Positions 36,364 to 44,395 of a stretch of 64,000 nt of DNA are shown piece after piece. The stretch lies in the NCBI RefSeq assembly GCF_026343295.1, contig NZ_JAPELY010000001.1:3162001-3226000 (forward strand), written 5' to 3'. Source of the DNA: Streptomyces sp. NBC_00083 (GTDB taxonomy: Bacteria > Actinomycetota > Actinomycetes > Streptomycetales > Streptomycetaceae). A program made the translations under genes and the position numbers. The notes under the pieces are model-generated. The model was not told where the DNA came from, did not search any database, and saw nothing but the letters and a program-made list of their open reading frames with translations. Positions within the stretch are counted from its first letter, which is position 1. Each line of letters begins with the position of its first letter.

Positions 36364-37350
36364 TCAGAGAGCGGAATCGGGAATCTTGACGGAGTCGAGT
36401 ACCGCGACGGTGTGACCGACCCTTTCGCCGCTGCGCACCCGGGCGAAGGCGTCCACCGCCGATATCTCGAACGCGGAGAGCTCTTTCTCCAGTTGCAGGG
36501 CCTGGGCGCCGGCGGCCGCGGGGGAGGTGCCGGAGAAGGCGTTCTCCAGAACCTCCACCGGGTAGAAGTGGAACGGCCCCAGCCCCTCGCGCTCCCACTG
36601 GGCGTATCCGCCGACCACATCGTGCGGCTCGGACTGCACCTTCCACGTGTAGGTCAGGATGCTGCCGTTGTATCCGGCCGCCCCGGAGAGCGCCAGGATC
36701 TCGGACAGCGGGATGCGCGCACCGATCGACGACAGCACACGGCCGCCCACCCGGAGCAGTGGATGTGCCTGCTGCAGGGCGAGGTAGTGCAGGGTGACGA
36801 GGTTCTTCTCGGCGAACCCCGGAATCTCCTCGTCGCGCTGGGCGATGAAGGTCGAACTCGTCTGTCCCTCGGCGAGATCCGCGGTCCCGGCCATCGGAAT
36901 GTTGGGAAGGTTCTCGTAGACGACATCGACCTGGGACACCCTGCCGGCCAGCGGAGCGAGAAGGTCCCCGGATCCCCCGACCAGGTGGACGTCCTGGTCG
37001 AGGAGGTTGCTCTGAATGTTTTCCCGCGCATGGGCGAGAACATCGTCATGAAGGTCGGTGAAACCGACGGTCCGCGCGTGCAGGATCTCCACGGCCGCCA
37101 GGACGTCCAGGCCCGCGCCCGTGCCGATCGTGCAGAAACGCGGAGCCAGGACACCCATGTGCGCGAGCGTCTTGAACGCGGGCACGGCCACACTCGCGAC
37201 CCAGTCGGCGCGCGGCTCGTCCGCCTTCGGAAGGTAGGAACGATCCGACAGTGTGAGCCCGATGGACGACCTGATCCGTTGTGTCTCTCCGATGTTGAAG
37301 AAATCGCCGGGTGACACGACCAGTTCCGCATGGTCGATCTCTGTACCCAT
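36364..37350 (-). CDS. Class I SAM-dependent enzyme, methyltransferase or aminocarboxypropyl-type
   Basis: A 328-residue protein. About residues 70-90 (APRFCTIGTGAGLDVLAAVE) form the SAM-binding motif I, TVGFTDLHDDVLAHARENIQ is motif II, and residues about 142-150 contain YENLPNIP at the catalytic motif IV position, resembling the (N/D)PPY-type motif of amine methyltransferases. A substrate lid is expected in residues 1-65 (SDRSYLPKADEPRADWVA). Some enzymes with this fold, such as nicotianamine and azetidine-carboxylate synthases, use SAM without methylating; sequence reading alone cannot choose. ATG 37350 follows AAGGAGG. First gene of the leftward cluster. Confidence 0.75.
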   Translation of the reverse strand: MGTEIDHAELVVSPGDFFNIGETQRIRSSIGLTLSDRSYLPKADEPRADWVASVAVPAFKTLAHMGVLAPRFCTIGTGAGLDVLAAVEILHARTVGFTDLHDDVLAHARENIQSNLLDQDVHLVGGSGDLLAPLAGRVSQVDVVYENLPNIPMAGTADLAEGQTSSTFIAQRDEEIPGFAEKNLVTLHYLALQQAHPLLRVGGRVLSSIGARIPLSEILALSGAAGYNGSILTYTWKVQSEPHDVVGGYAQWEREGLGPFHFYPVEVLENAFSGTSPAAAGAQALQLEKELSAFEISAVDAFARVRSGERVGHTVAVLDSVKIPDSAL

Positions 37351-37560
37351 TTCGGCCTCCTTCGACGTGGCGACAGCGCTACTTCTCCGAGGGCGTCGAC
37401 AGGGCCCGAGCCGTTGAAAGGGCCGGCGGGCACGGCACGCGGGTCGCCTCGGAGGAATGAGCAGCAACTGGATGGCTTCCGTTCGCGCCGTTCGGCCGTT
37501 CACGAGACCGGCTCCTGCGGTGGAAGTGACTTCACTATCGTCCCGTCACCGGAAGCCTGT

Positions 37561-37575
37561 ACAGGGCTGCCCTGT
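37561..37575. promoter_or_regulatory. Palindrome in the leader of the leftward SAM cluster
   Basis: ACAGGGC-T-GCCCTGT, a perfect 7-base palindrome with one central base, about 210 bases upstream of the 328-aa enzyme gene in an otherwise gene-free stretch (37351-37695). A second small dyad TGTC-TCTC-GACA follows directly. Likely an operator for the leftward promoter; the binding protein is unknown. Confidence 0.45.
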
Positions 37576-37695
37576 TGTCTCTCGACAGGCAACGCCGGCG
37601 AGGACGGTCTGTCGGCGGATGGCGCAACTCCGCCTGCATCACCGCCACTTGAGTGTCGCGACGGGAGACATTCCGGCCAGACGGGGCCTGCGCCG

Positions 37696-37725
37696 TTGAC
37701 ATCAAAATGATCAGCTCCCTAGCAT
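37696..37725 (+). promoter_or_regulatory. Candidate housekeeping promoter TTGACA-18-TAGCAT
   Basis: TTGACA at 37696-37701 and TAGCAT at 37720-37725 are separated by 18 bases in a locally A/T-rich patch, the best sigma-70-type promoter in the window. It faces right, toward the dioxygenase-like gene, and its expected start point falls at the palindrome that follows. Confidence 0.65.
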
Positions 37726-37730
37726 GTAGC

Positions 37731-37746
37731 TATACCGGTTGGTATA
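37731..37746. promoter_or_regulatory. TetR-type operator over the promoter start point
   Basis: TATACC-GGTT-GGTATA is a perfect inverted repeat placed right at the predicted transcription start. A closely similar sequence occurs upstream of the tetR gene at 40895-40914 (shared core TATACCG-T-GGT-TACC, read on the minus strand there). The pair implies the same repressor acts at both. Confidence 0.65.
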
Positions 37747-37777
37747 CCTCACCGTCTCCCCCGAAGGAGATGCACGC

Positions 37778-37939
37778 GTGACGCCCCACCTGCCCGTCGC
37801 GCCGGCCCACGGCGCCCCGACTCCGCCTGAACCACGTGCTGTCGACCCGCCCCGCCGCCCTTGTCGTCGCCATCCGCGCAGGCCATCGGCGGCCCGCCGG
37901 GGCCCTGCGGCAGCGAGGGTCCGGCCTTGGTCGGTGTGA
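37778..37939 (+). CDS. Possible 53-aa leader ORF upstream of dioxygenase-like gene
   Basis: GTG 37778 has an ideal GAAGGAG 8 bases upstream and is the first start in the predicted transcript. The product is Pro/Arg-rich (VTPHLPVAPAHGAPTPPEPR) with no recognised family. Third-position G/C is high only for the first 14 codons; afterwards the +1 frame looks better coded (LNHVLSTRPAALVVAIR), so it may be a decayed or frameshifted gene, or just a leader peptide. Ends 7 bases before the next gene start. Confidence 0.25.
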   Translation: MTPHLPVAPAHGAPTPPEPRAVDPPRRPCRRHPRRPSAARRGPAAARVRPWSV

Positions 37940-37946
37940 GGGACTC

Positions 37947-38525
37947 GTGACGCTGCTCCAGGTCATGCCGGAGGGTGCGCCGGGGACGGTGAGCGTACGG
38001 ACCGACGACTTCGACGTCATCCGCGGAGAGCTGCTGAGGATCGGTGTGCGCTTCGCACGCTGGCACGCCGCCCGCCGTGTTCCGGCCTGCGCCGACGACG
38101 CCGCCCTCATCAACGCCTACCGCAGCCACATCGACCATGTCAGCGCCGAGGGCGGATACCGCACGGTCGACGTCGTGCGTATGACTCCCGGCCCGGCCGG
38201 GCCCGATCCGTCCCGGCCGGGGTGTCCGGTCCGGGAGAAGTTCCTCGAGGAACACGTCCACGACGAGGACCTGGTGCGTTTCGTCGTGTCGGGTTCCGGG
38301 TGCTTCTACCTCCATGCCGCGCGCCGCGTCCACGCCGTGCTCTGCCGAGCGGGGGACATGCTGTCCGTGCCCAGCCGCACGGCGCACTGGTTCGACGCGG
38401 GGGTGCGCCCCACCTACACCGCCATCCGCTTCTTCCGGGAGGGCGACGACCGCGCCGCCCACTTCGTGCCCAACGGCATCGCCGGCCGGTTCCCGGTCCT
38501 CGACGACCTCGTGCCCATGACGTGA
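37947..38525 (+). CDS. Acireductone dioxygenase-like cupin with an altered metal site
   Basis: A 192-residue cupin. KFLEEHVHDEDLVRFVVSGS, FYLHAARRVHAVLCRAGDML and SVPSRTAHWFDAGVRPTYTA follow the ARD (MtnD) family closely, the methionine-salvage enzyme converting acireductone to the 2-keto acid and formate. ARD ligands are two His, a Glu four residues after the second His, and a later His; here that Glu is Leu (HVHDEDL where HxHDEDE is usual), while the three His remain. Activity is therefore doubtful or changed. GTG 37947 follows GAGGG and matches the family start. It is the target of the TetR-marked promoter. Confidence 0.82.
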   Translation: MTLLQVMPEGAPGTVSVRTDDFDVIRGELLRIGVRFARWHAARRVPACADDAALINAYRSHIDHVSAEGGYRTVDVVRMTPGPAGPDPSRPGCPVREKFLEEHVHDEDLVRFVVSGSGCFYLHAARRVHAVLCRAGDMLSVPSRTAHWFDAGVRPTYTAIRFFREGDDRAAHFVPNGIAGRFPVLDDLVPMT

Positions 38526-38785
38526 ACACCTCCGTGTGTCGATCGCGGCCACGGGGTACCCAACGACGCACCCGGGGCCGGCCGGCCCGCCGACGGCTGC
38601 TCCCGCGCACGGGCGCGCACCACCCGACGTGGCCGGTTTCGCCGAGGCCATCTGGATCGCCGGGTCCGTGCCCGACAGCATCGCGGGAGATGGGCGCCGA
38701 TCAGCCACGACGTACGTACTTCCGGCGCGGCCCGTGGTCAGGGCCGGCTGTCACAGACGACCTCAACGCTTCTGGGGGATTGACG

Positions 38786-40201
38786 ATGGTACGGGAATCA
38801 GCACAGGGCCCTGCGGCAACAACCGCTGACAATGGGGAAGTTGAGACGGCGTCCGGGTGCGCCACTCCGGTGACGTTCGGACAGCTTCTGCGGGCGCACC
38901 GCAAGCAGCGGGGGCTCTCGCTCGCCCAACTGGCCGTGCGCGTGCACTTCAACCGCGGGCACCTCAGCAAGATCGAGACCGATAAACGGCCGCCGTCGGT
39001 GAGCTTCGCGGAGGCGTGCGACCGTGCCCTGAACGCCGGACACACCTTCGCCACCATCGCCGCGGCTCTGGAAGCCGCCGCCCGCCGACAGCAGGGATGG
39101 GTCCAGCCCGCGCAGCTGCCGGCCACCAAGCGCCACTTCGTGGGCCGCCAGGACGGCCTCGACCGCCTCGACCGGCTCTTAGAGAGCCACGAGCCCTCCC
39201 TCGCCGTACCGGTGGCCGTCGTCAACGGGCCGCCGGGCGTGGGAAAGACGGCCCTCGCGGTGCAGTGGGCCCACCGGGCCGTGAACGACGGCCACTTCGC
39301 CGACGGACAGCTTTTCGTCAACCTGGAGGGACCCGAACCGGGCACCGCGGCCTCGCCCGTCGACGTTCTGGGCGACCTGCTCCGCGCCGTGGGTGTCCCC
39401 GCCGACCGCGTACCGGCCGACGTGGACCAGCGGGCCGCCACGTTCCGCTCGTACCTGCACGGGCGGGAGATCCTGCTGGTCCTCGACAACGCAGCGGACG
39501 CCCAGCAGATCTACCGGTTGCTGCCCGGTTCTCCGGGCTGCGCCGTCGTCGTGACCAGCCGTTCGCGGCTGCCGGGGCTGCTGTCCATGGTGGACGCCGT
39601 GACGCTGCCGCTCGCCGAGCTGCGCCGATCGGAGGCGGCGCAGCTGATCCGGGCGAACATCGGCGACGCGCGCGCCGACGCCGACCCCGCGGCGGTGTCC
39701 GTCCTGGCGGAGCGGTGCGGGCGGCTGCCTCTGGCGCTGGTCCTCGCAGCCGAACACATCGTGAGCCACCAGCACCACAGCGCCGAGGTCCTCGCCGCCG
39801 AACTCAAGCCCGAGCGGGCCCGGTTGAACCTCGCCGAGGGCGATGTCGTGCTGCGCACCGCTTTCGACACCTCGTACAAAGCCCTGGACGAAGAGAGCGC
39901 TCGCATGTTCCGGGTGCTCGGCAGGCTACCCGGGCGGCTGATCGACGCCGTCGTCACCGCGGCATCCGCCGGGGTCAGCCAGGACGAGGCGTCACACCTG
40001 CTGCGCGAGCTCGCCGGGGCACACCTCATTAGGCGCCAGGACGAACGCCACTACCTGATGCACGATCTCCTACGGGCCTACGCGGCCGACCTCGCACGGC
40101 AGTCGGACGGCGAGGCCGAACACGCCGACGCCGTGCGTCACGCGGCCCTGCCGGTGCCGGCGATGAATTCGACGGCTCTTCCGTCGCTGCTCGTCGCCTA
40201 G
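38786..40201 (+). CDS. XRE HTH plus NB-ARC ATPase regulator (AfsR-like)
   Basis: A 471-residue regulator. An XRE-type helix-turn-helix spans about residues 30-90 (FGQLLRAHRKQRGLSLAQLA, then HFNRGHLSKIE). The NB-ARC ATPase follows, with Walker A GPPGVGKTALAVQ near residue 150, Walker B EILLVLDNA near 230 and a winged-helix part to about 450. The TPR sensor seen in longer relatives is absent, so it is a short form. Such proteins commonly control antibiotic clusters. ATG 38786 is preceded by GGGGGA. The 260-base gap before it holds no clear gene. Confidence 0.82.
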   Translation: MVRESAQGPAATTADNGEVETASGCATPVTFGQLLRAHRKQRGLSLAQLAVRVHFNRGHLSKIETDKRPPSVSFAEACDRALNAGHTFATIAAALEAAARRQQGWVQPAQLPATKRHFVGRQDGLDRLDRLLESHEPSLAVPVAVVNGPPGVGKTALAVQWAHRAVNDGHFADGQLFVNLEGPEPGTAASPVDVLGDLLRAVGVPADRVPADVDQRAATFRSYLHGREILLVLDNAADAQQIYRLLPGSPGCAVVVTSRSRLPGLLSMVDAVTLPLAELRRSEAAQLIRANIGDARADADPAAVSVLAERCGRLPLALVLAAEHIVSHQHHSAEVLAAELKPERARLNLAEGDVVLRTAFDTSYKALDEESARMFRVLGRLPGRLIDAVVTAASAGVSQDEASHLLRELAGAHLIRRQDERHYLMHDLLRAYAADLARQSDGEAEHADAVRHAALPVPAMNSTALPSLLVA

Positions 40202-40253
40202 TTCCGGGCCCCCGGCGGGCCGGCGGCCTCACGCGTCAGGTGGTCCCCACGCG

Positions 40254-40886
40254 TCAGGTGGTCGCGAGGCGTTCGGCGCGCGACCTCTCCAGGAGCACCG
40301 CGGCCATCTCCTCGGCGCGGTCGACGGCCCGGTCCACCGACTGCATCGAATGGGCGATGGTCGCGCCCTCGTGCAGGATCAGCACCTGGGCGGCCAGGGC
40401 CGCCGGATCCTGGACGTCGGCCTCCCTGGCGAGCTCTTCGAGGAAGGCGAGGAACCAGGTCTTCTGATCGCCGGCCACCTCCCGGCCCGGATGGTTCGGC
40501 GGCAGCTCGACAGAGGCGTTGATGAAGGCGCAGCCGCGCAGGTTGCGCTCGTGCATCCAGTCCCGCAGTGCGGTGAACGTGGACAGGATCTTCTGTGTGG
40601 GCGGCCCGTCGTGGCTGTTGACGTGCGTCACCAGGGTGGACCGCCACAGCCCGTCACGAGCGCGCAGATAGGCGACGATGAGGTCGTCCTTGGACCCGAA
40701 ACGGTCGTACAGCGTCTTCTTCGTGACGCCCGCTTCCTCCGCGATGGCCTCGACGCCGACAGCGCGGATGCCCTGCTCGTAGAAGAGGCGGGACGCGGTC
40801 TCAAGGATCTTCACGCCGGCCGGCGTCAGATGCTGGACACCGCGTCGCTTGCCGCTCCGGCGGGTGCTTTCGCTGCTCGTGGTCAC
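40254..40886 (-). CDS. TetR/AcrR family repressor
   Basis: A 210-residue regulator. The N-terminal HTH (ILETASRLFYEQGIRAVGVE, then AIAEEAGVTKKTLYDRFGSK) is a textbook TetR domain; the C-terminal half (VNSHDGPPTQKILSTFTALR, LRGCAFINASVEL) resembles the AcrR subgroup with a conserved Cys in the ligand domain. GTG 40886 is the best family start, but no ribosome site precedes it, so the mRNA may be leaderless. A palindrome lies 8 bases upstream and recurs at the promoter at 37.7 kb, indicating autoregulation and control of the dioxygenase-like gene. Confidence 0.88.
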   Translation of the reverse strand: MTTSSESTRRSGKRRGVQHLTPAGVKILETASRLFYEQGIRAVGVEAIAEEAGVTKKTLYDRFGSKDDLIVAYLRARDGLWRSTLVTHVNSHDGPPTQKILSTFTALRDWMHERNLRGCAFINASVELPPNHPGREVAGDQKTWFLAFLEELAREADVQDPAALAAQVLILHEGATIAHSMQSVDRAVDRAEEMAAVLLERSRAERLATT

Positions 40887-40894
40887 GAGTTGAC

Positions 40895-40914
40895 GGTACA
40901 CCCATCGGTATACC
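40895..40914. promoter_or_regulatory. TetR autoregulatory operator
   Basis: GGTACA-CCCATCGG-TATACC forms an imperfect inverted repeat directly before the tetR start. On the minus strand it reads GGTATACCGATGGGTGTACC, matching the 37731-37746 site at most positions. Confidence 0.65.
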
Positions 40915-41005
40915 CACGACAGTTGCCGGGTGGTCGCAGCATCGCGAACTGACGGGGTGTTGACCGGAATTGGTGCAGCCTTTGGATAATCGGCCACCTA
41001 TTGAG

Positions 41006-41052
41006 GTGAGTTGAATGGCGCACCGGGCGACGTGAGTTGAATGGCTCACCGG
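41006..41052. repeat. Two 21-bp direct repeats with internal dyad
   Basis: Copies at 41006-41026 and 41032-41052 differ at one base and have a 26-base period, in the 355-base tetR-HAD intergenic region. The second copy contains GTGAG...CTCAC, so each may be a protein-binding site. The rest of 40915-41241 has no supported gene and must hold the tetR and HAD promoters. Confidence 0.8.
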
Positions 41053-41241
41053 ATACGCAGGACGCGCCCCGTTGCTCCGGCATTCTCTCCCGATGCCCGC
41101 GACGCCCCTGCCGTGACATGCCACGGACGGCCCAATGGGGATGCCGGGCCACGGTGTGGGTCAGGCTGGGCCGGGTGAGGGCACGCGTGCCAGGAAACGT
41201 TTTGGGCCGAGCGCGCCTGAACACGGCAATGGGGAGAGCGG

Positions 41242-41994
41242 ATGGCTGAGGCGGGCGCCATCGATGTGGTCGTCTTCGATGTGCTCGGCACGATGGTGAA
41301 CGAGCCGGGAGGCCTACGGACCGCCGTGCGCGAAGCCGTCGGGGCAGCGGAGCCCGGTGCGGGCGGGGAGGCCCGCGACGGAACCGGCGATGAGGCGGGC
41401 GGGGCGCCGGACGAAGCCTTCGTCGATCAACTGGTCGCCGTATGGCAGGAGCACGTCGCACAGGAACAGCGGCGCATCGACGAGGGCGAGCGGTCCTACG
41501 CCAACTCCGAGGTACTCGACCGCGAGGCCGCCCGGCTCGTGGCCGAGCGGGCGGGGCTCAGGGACCCGGAGGCCGTCGCACGCCTGGCCACCGCCTCCCA
41601 GCGGCTCGACCCGTGGGACGATTCCGCCGCCGGCCTCGCCCGTTTCGCCCGGCGCTTCCCCGTGCTGGGCCTGACCCACGCCAGCCGGGCGACGCTGCTG
41701 CGGCTCAACGCGTACGCGGATCTGCGCTGGCACCAGGCCCTGTCCGCCGAGGACGCCCACGCCCACAAGCCCGCCCCCGAGGTCTACCGACTCGCCCTCG
41801 ACGCGGCACAGTGCCCGCCGGAGCGTGCGCTCATGGTCGCCGCCCACGCGTGGGACCTGCGCGGAGCCCAGGCGGTGGGCATGCACACCGCCTATGTACG
41901 CCGGCCGGTCGGTGACCCTCCCCGGGAGTCCGACACCTTCACCTGGCGGGCGGACAGCCTGTCGGAGCTCGCCACCGCGCTGATCCCGGCGTGA
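41242..41994 (+). CDS. HAD hydrolase, haloacid dehalogenase type II-like
   Basis: A 250-residue HAD protein. VVVFDVLGTMVNE has the nucleophile Asp (DxxGT form typical of L-2-haloacid dehalogenases), GLTHASRATLLRLNAY is motif II, HKPAPEVYRLALDA supplies the motif III lysine, and ALMVAAHAWDLRGAQAVGMH the motif IV acid region. Motifs appear intact. ATG 41242 follows GGGGAGAG. The true substrate may not be a haloacid. It converges with the VWA gene. Confidence 0.87.
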   Translation: MAEAGAIDVVVFDVLGTMVNEPGGLRTAVREAVGAAEPGAGGEARDGTGDEAGGAPDEAFVDQLVAVWQEHVAQEQRRIDEGERSYANSEVLDREAARLVAERAGLRDPEAVARLATASQRLDPWDDSAAGLARFARRFPVLGLTHASRATLLRLNAYADLRWHQALSAEDAHAHKPAPEVYRLALDAAQCPPERALMVAAHAWDLRGAQAVGMHTAYVRRPVGDPPRESDTFTWRADSLSELATALIPA

Positions 41995-42012
41995 GGTTCG
42001 GGCCGCCCCGCG

Positions 42013-43053
42013 TCAGATCATCAGCAGCAGCCGCGTGTGCGGGACGAGCTTGCGGTTGACGCTGGTGCTCTGCACGAAGATCGTGAAGTCGTCGTTGTGG
42101 TCCGCCTTGACGCGGACCTCCGTGTCGGGCAGGCCGAGCAGGGCGCGGGCCTGCGGCCCGGTGAACACCCGGTCCGTCTTCTTCTCCAGCACCGCGATCT
42201 GCTTCCGCGCCTGGATCTTCTCCGACTTGCTCAGCTGGTAGAACGCACACCCGGTGCGGTAGGTGTGTCCGCATTCGACGACCCACTCCCGTATCGCGGC
42301 ATCGCGAGCCACCGGGATCAGCTGGTACTGCGACGGGTCCACCGGGGTGAGACCGGCTGCCTCGATGGTGTCCTTGTTGACGGCCTCGGCCCCCGTCGAG
42401 AACACCGCCCGCGAACCCCGGATGCCCTGGGTGCGGCCCACCATGAACTTCTCGGTGGCCTGCTGGATGACCTGGCCGGCCTCTTCGAGGCCCTGGGTGC
42501 TCGTGGCGTCCCAGATGGCGATGTTGTCCTTCGGGAAGCCGCACTGCATGGCCTCGCGCTTGCCCATCTGGTCCGGCACGAGCACGGCCAGCGTCCAGTT
42601 GTCCTGCTGCCTCGCGACCAACTGGGCCACCGCCTGGACCAGTTCACGCGGCTTGTCGCTGGGCGCGTCGGGGCAGCGGTGACTGGCGTTCTCCTGTCCG
42701 TCGGTCAGGACGAACGTCAGGAAGCTGTGGTCGCCGTACAGTTGTGCCGTCTGCGCGAGCTCGCCCTGAGACTTCAGCGTGGCCGCAAGGAGCGCCGTCA
42801 TGCCGCCCGCCCGGTACATCTCCTTGAGGGACGGCATGCGCAGCACGTCCTTGTCGTAGATGACGCACTCCACCTTGTCGGCGAAGACGTACACCGTGAC
42901 GCGGGTCTCCTGGTCCAACTCCTGCGACCGGCGCGCCAGATATGCGATCTGCTGGTCGGCGACCTCGACGACCTTGCGGCTCAGGTGGGACATGGACGAA
43001 CTCGCGTCCAGCACAAGAGCAACGTGATTGATGTAGTTCTGGACTCCGGACAT
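42013..43053 (-). CDS. VWA domain protein (TerF/TerY-like)
   Basis: A 346-residue cytoplasmic protein. LVLDASSSMSH (MIDAS metal site DxSxS) starts a von Willebrand A domain covering about residues 10-200, with the second MIDAS Asp in FVLTDGQENAS. The C-terminal part after residue 230 is of the type found in tellurite/stress-related TerF-like proteins and carries two cysteines (CGHTYRTGC) that may bind zinc. ATG 43053 follows GAGGGGG. Role unknown; likely metal-dependent scaffold. FUSC gene upstream on the same strand 106 bases away. Confidence 0.85.
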   Translation of the reverse strand: MSGVQNYINHVALVLDASSSMSHLSRKVVEVADQQIAYLARRSQELDQETRVTVYVFADKVECVIYDKDVLRMPSLKEMYRAGGMTALLAATLKSQGELAQTAQLYGDHSFLTFVLTDGQENASHRCPDAPSDKPRELVQAVAQLVARQQDNWTLAVLVPDQMGKREAMQCGFPKDNIAIWDATSTQGLEEAGQVIQQATEKFMVGRTQGIRGSRAVFSTGAEAVNKDTIEAAGLTPVDPSQYQLIPVARDAAIREWVVECGHTYRTGCAFYQLSKSEKIQARKQIAVLEKKTDRVFTGPQARALLGLPDTEVRVKADHNDDFTIFVQSTSVNRKLVPHTRLLLMI

Positions 43054-43159
43054 GGTCGTCCCCCTCGTTCGACTCTCCGACTCGATGCTTCGATCGTCCC
43101 ACCCACCACTGACAATCGATCTTGGTCAGGGTTCGTGAGGGAGAGGGCCGGCCGCCCGG

Positions 43160-44395
43160 TCAGGGTTCGCGTTCGTCCTCTTCCGGCAGCCGCATCATCT
43201 GCCGGACCCGGCTCCGGAACCGGCGGAGCCGCGGGAAGCGCCGGCCCTGCCGTCGCGACTGCTGGTCGAGCTCCTCGACCAGGCGCTCGGAGCGCTTCTC
43301 CACGTCGAGTTCGTTGAAGATCCGGTCGACCTCGGCCAGCAGCGCGCCGTGCAACTGCCACTGCCGGGGGTGGCGCTGCACCTGCGCCAGCAACAGGTCG
43401 GCCACCCGGTCGCGGCTGGCCCGGCCGGCCGTCAACTCGGCGGCCAGGCGCTCCTCCGCCAACTCGGCGTTGCTGCTGACCTGAGTGGTGATCAGGACGG
43501 CGAAGCTCTCGATCGCCCGCGCGAGGTGTGCGAACACGTCCCGCAGGGCGACGCCGATGTCCGGCTCGAAGAGGTGCTCGTCCGTACGTTCCTTCGCGAG
43601 GTCGGTGAGCGACCGGCAGACCACGCGCAGGACCACGGCGGAGATCTCCAGCGTGTCGAGCCCGGTGCGCAGCACCACCCGCGACAGCAGCCCCTCCTTG
43701 ACGCGCGGATTGAGCCGGAGGCTGTCCTCGGCCTGCCGCAGGGAGGCGTCCACCTGGGCGATGTCGTGGTCGAGCCGGCGTGCCTCGTGCAGGCGGGCCG
43801 CGGCCTGGGCCACCGGTGTGTGGCCCCCGACCTCGTCGCCGAGGTCGAGGAGGAGGCGCCGCATCCGCGCGGCGAGTTCTTCGATGGCACCGCCGGCGGA
43901 CTCCACCCAGACGGGCGGCGCGAGCAGCATGTTGAACAGCATGCCGACGCCCGCGCCGATCAGGGTCTCCAGGACACGGTCCCACGCGGTCGCCGACACC
44001 CGGGTGACTCCCAGGACGAGCATCGCGCTGATCGCCACCTCGGGGACGAATTCGCCGACCTTGACGAAACGCCCCACTACGAGCGCCGCCAGGATGATCA
44101 GCCCCAGGCTCCACCAGGTGAGGCCCACCAGAGAGCTGAAGCCGACGGCGAGCAGCACGCCCACGACGACGGAGTTCACCCTGCGTACGGCCGTGACGAG
44201 AGTGGTGTAGAGGGTGACCTGCACGACGAGCAGTGCCGTCAGGGGCGCGGTCAGAGGGGCGGGTTCGCTGCTCAGGCGCAGGGCCACCACATAGGAGATG
44301 ACGGCGGCCGCGGTGGAACGCAGTGTCTGCACCACAGCCGGTTCACGGCGGCGGCGCGCGAAATCCCGCAGAGGCTGACTGAACTCCCGCACCAT
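43160..44395 (-). CDS. FUSC/aromatic acid exporter family protein
   Basis: A 411-residue protein. Residues about 25-165 hold roughly six hydrophobic helices (TLRSTAAAVISYVVALRLSS, SLGLIILAALVVGRFVKVGE, VLETLIGAGVGMLFNMLLAP); the rest is a long helical cytoplasmic domain with charged tail. The LRxxxAA and GAGVGxL motifs match FUSC proteins. ATG 44395 follows AAGGGG. It is related in layout, not closely in sequence, to the 15642-16925 gene. Substrate unknown. Confidence 0.82.
   Translation of the reverse strand: MVREFSQPLRDFARRRREPAVVQTLRSTAAAVISYVVALRLSSEPAPLTAPLTALLVVQVTLYTTLVTAVRRVNSVVVGVLLAVGFSSLVGLTWWSLGLIILAALVVGRFVKVGEFVPEVAISAMLVLGVTRVSATAWDRVLETLIGAGVGMLFNMLLAPPVWVESAGGAIEELAARMRRLLLDLGDEVGGHTPVAQAAARLHEARRLDHDIAQVDASLRQAEDSLRLNPRVKEGLLSRVVLRTGLDTLEISAVVLRVVCRSLTDLAKERTDEHLFEPDIGVALRDVFAHLARAIESFAVLITTQVSSNAELAEERLAAELTAGRASRDRVADLLLAQVQRHPRQWQLHGALLAEVDRIFNELDVEKRSERLVEELDQQSRRQGRRFPRLRRFRSRVRQMMRLPEEDEREP

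Noticed and set aside
41242..41994. MtnC-type enolase-phosphatase for methionine salvage
   Set aside because: The DxxGT form FDVLGT and overall pattern fit haloacid dehalogenase type II better than MtnC, so it was not joined to the dioxygenase-like gene.
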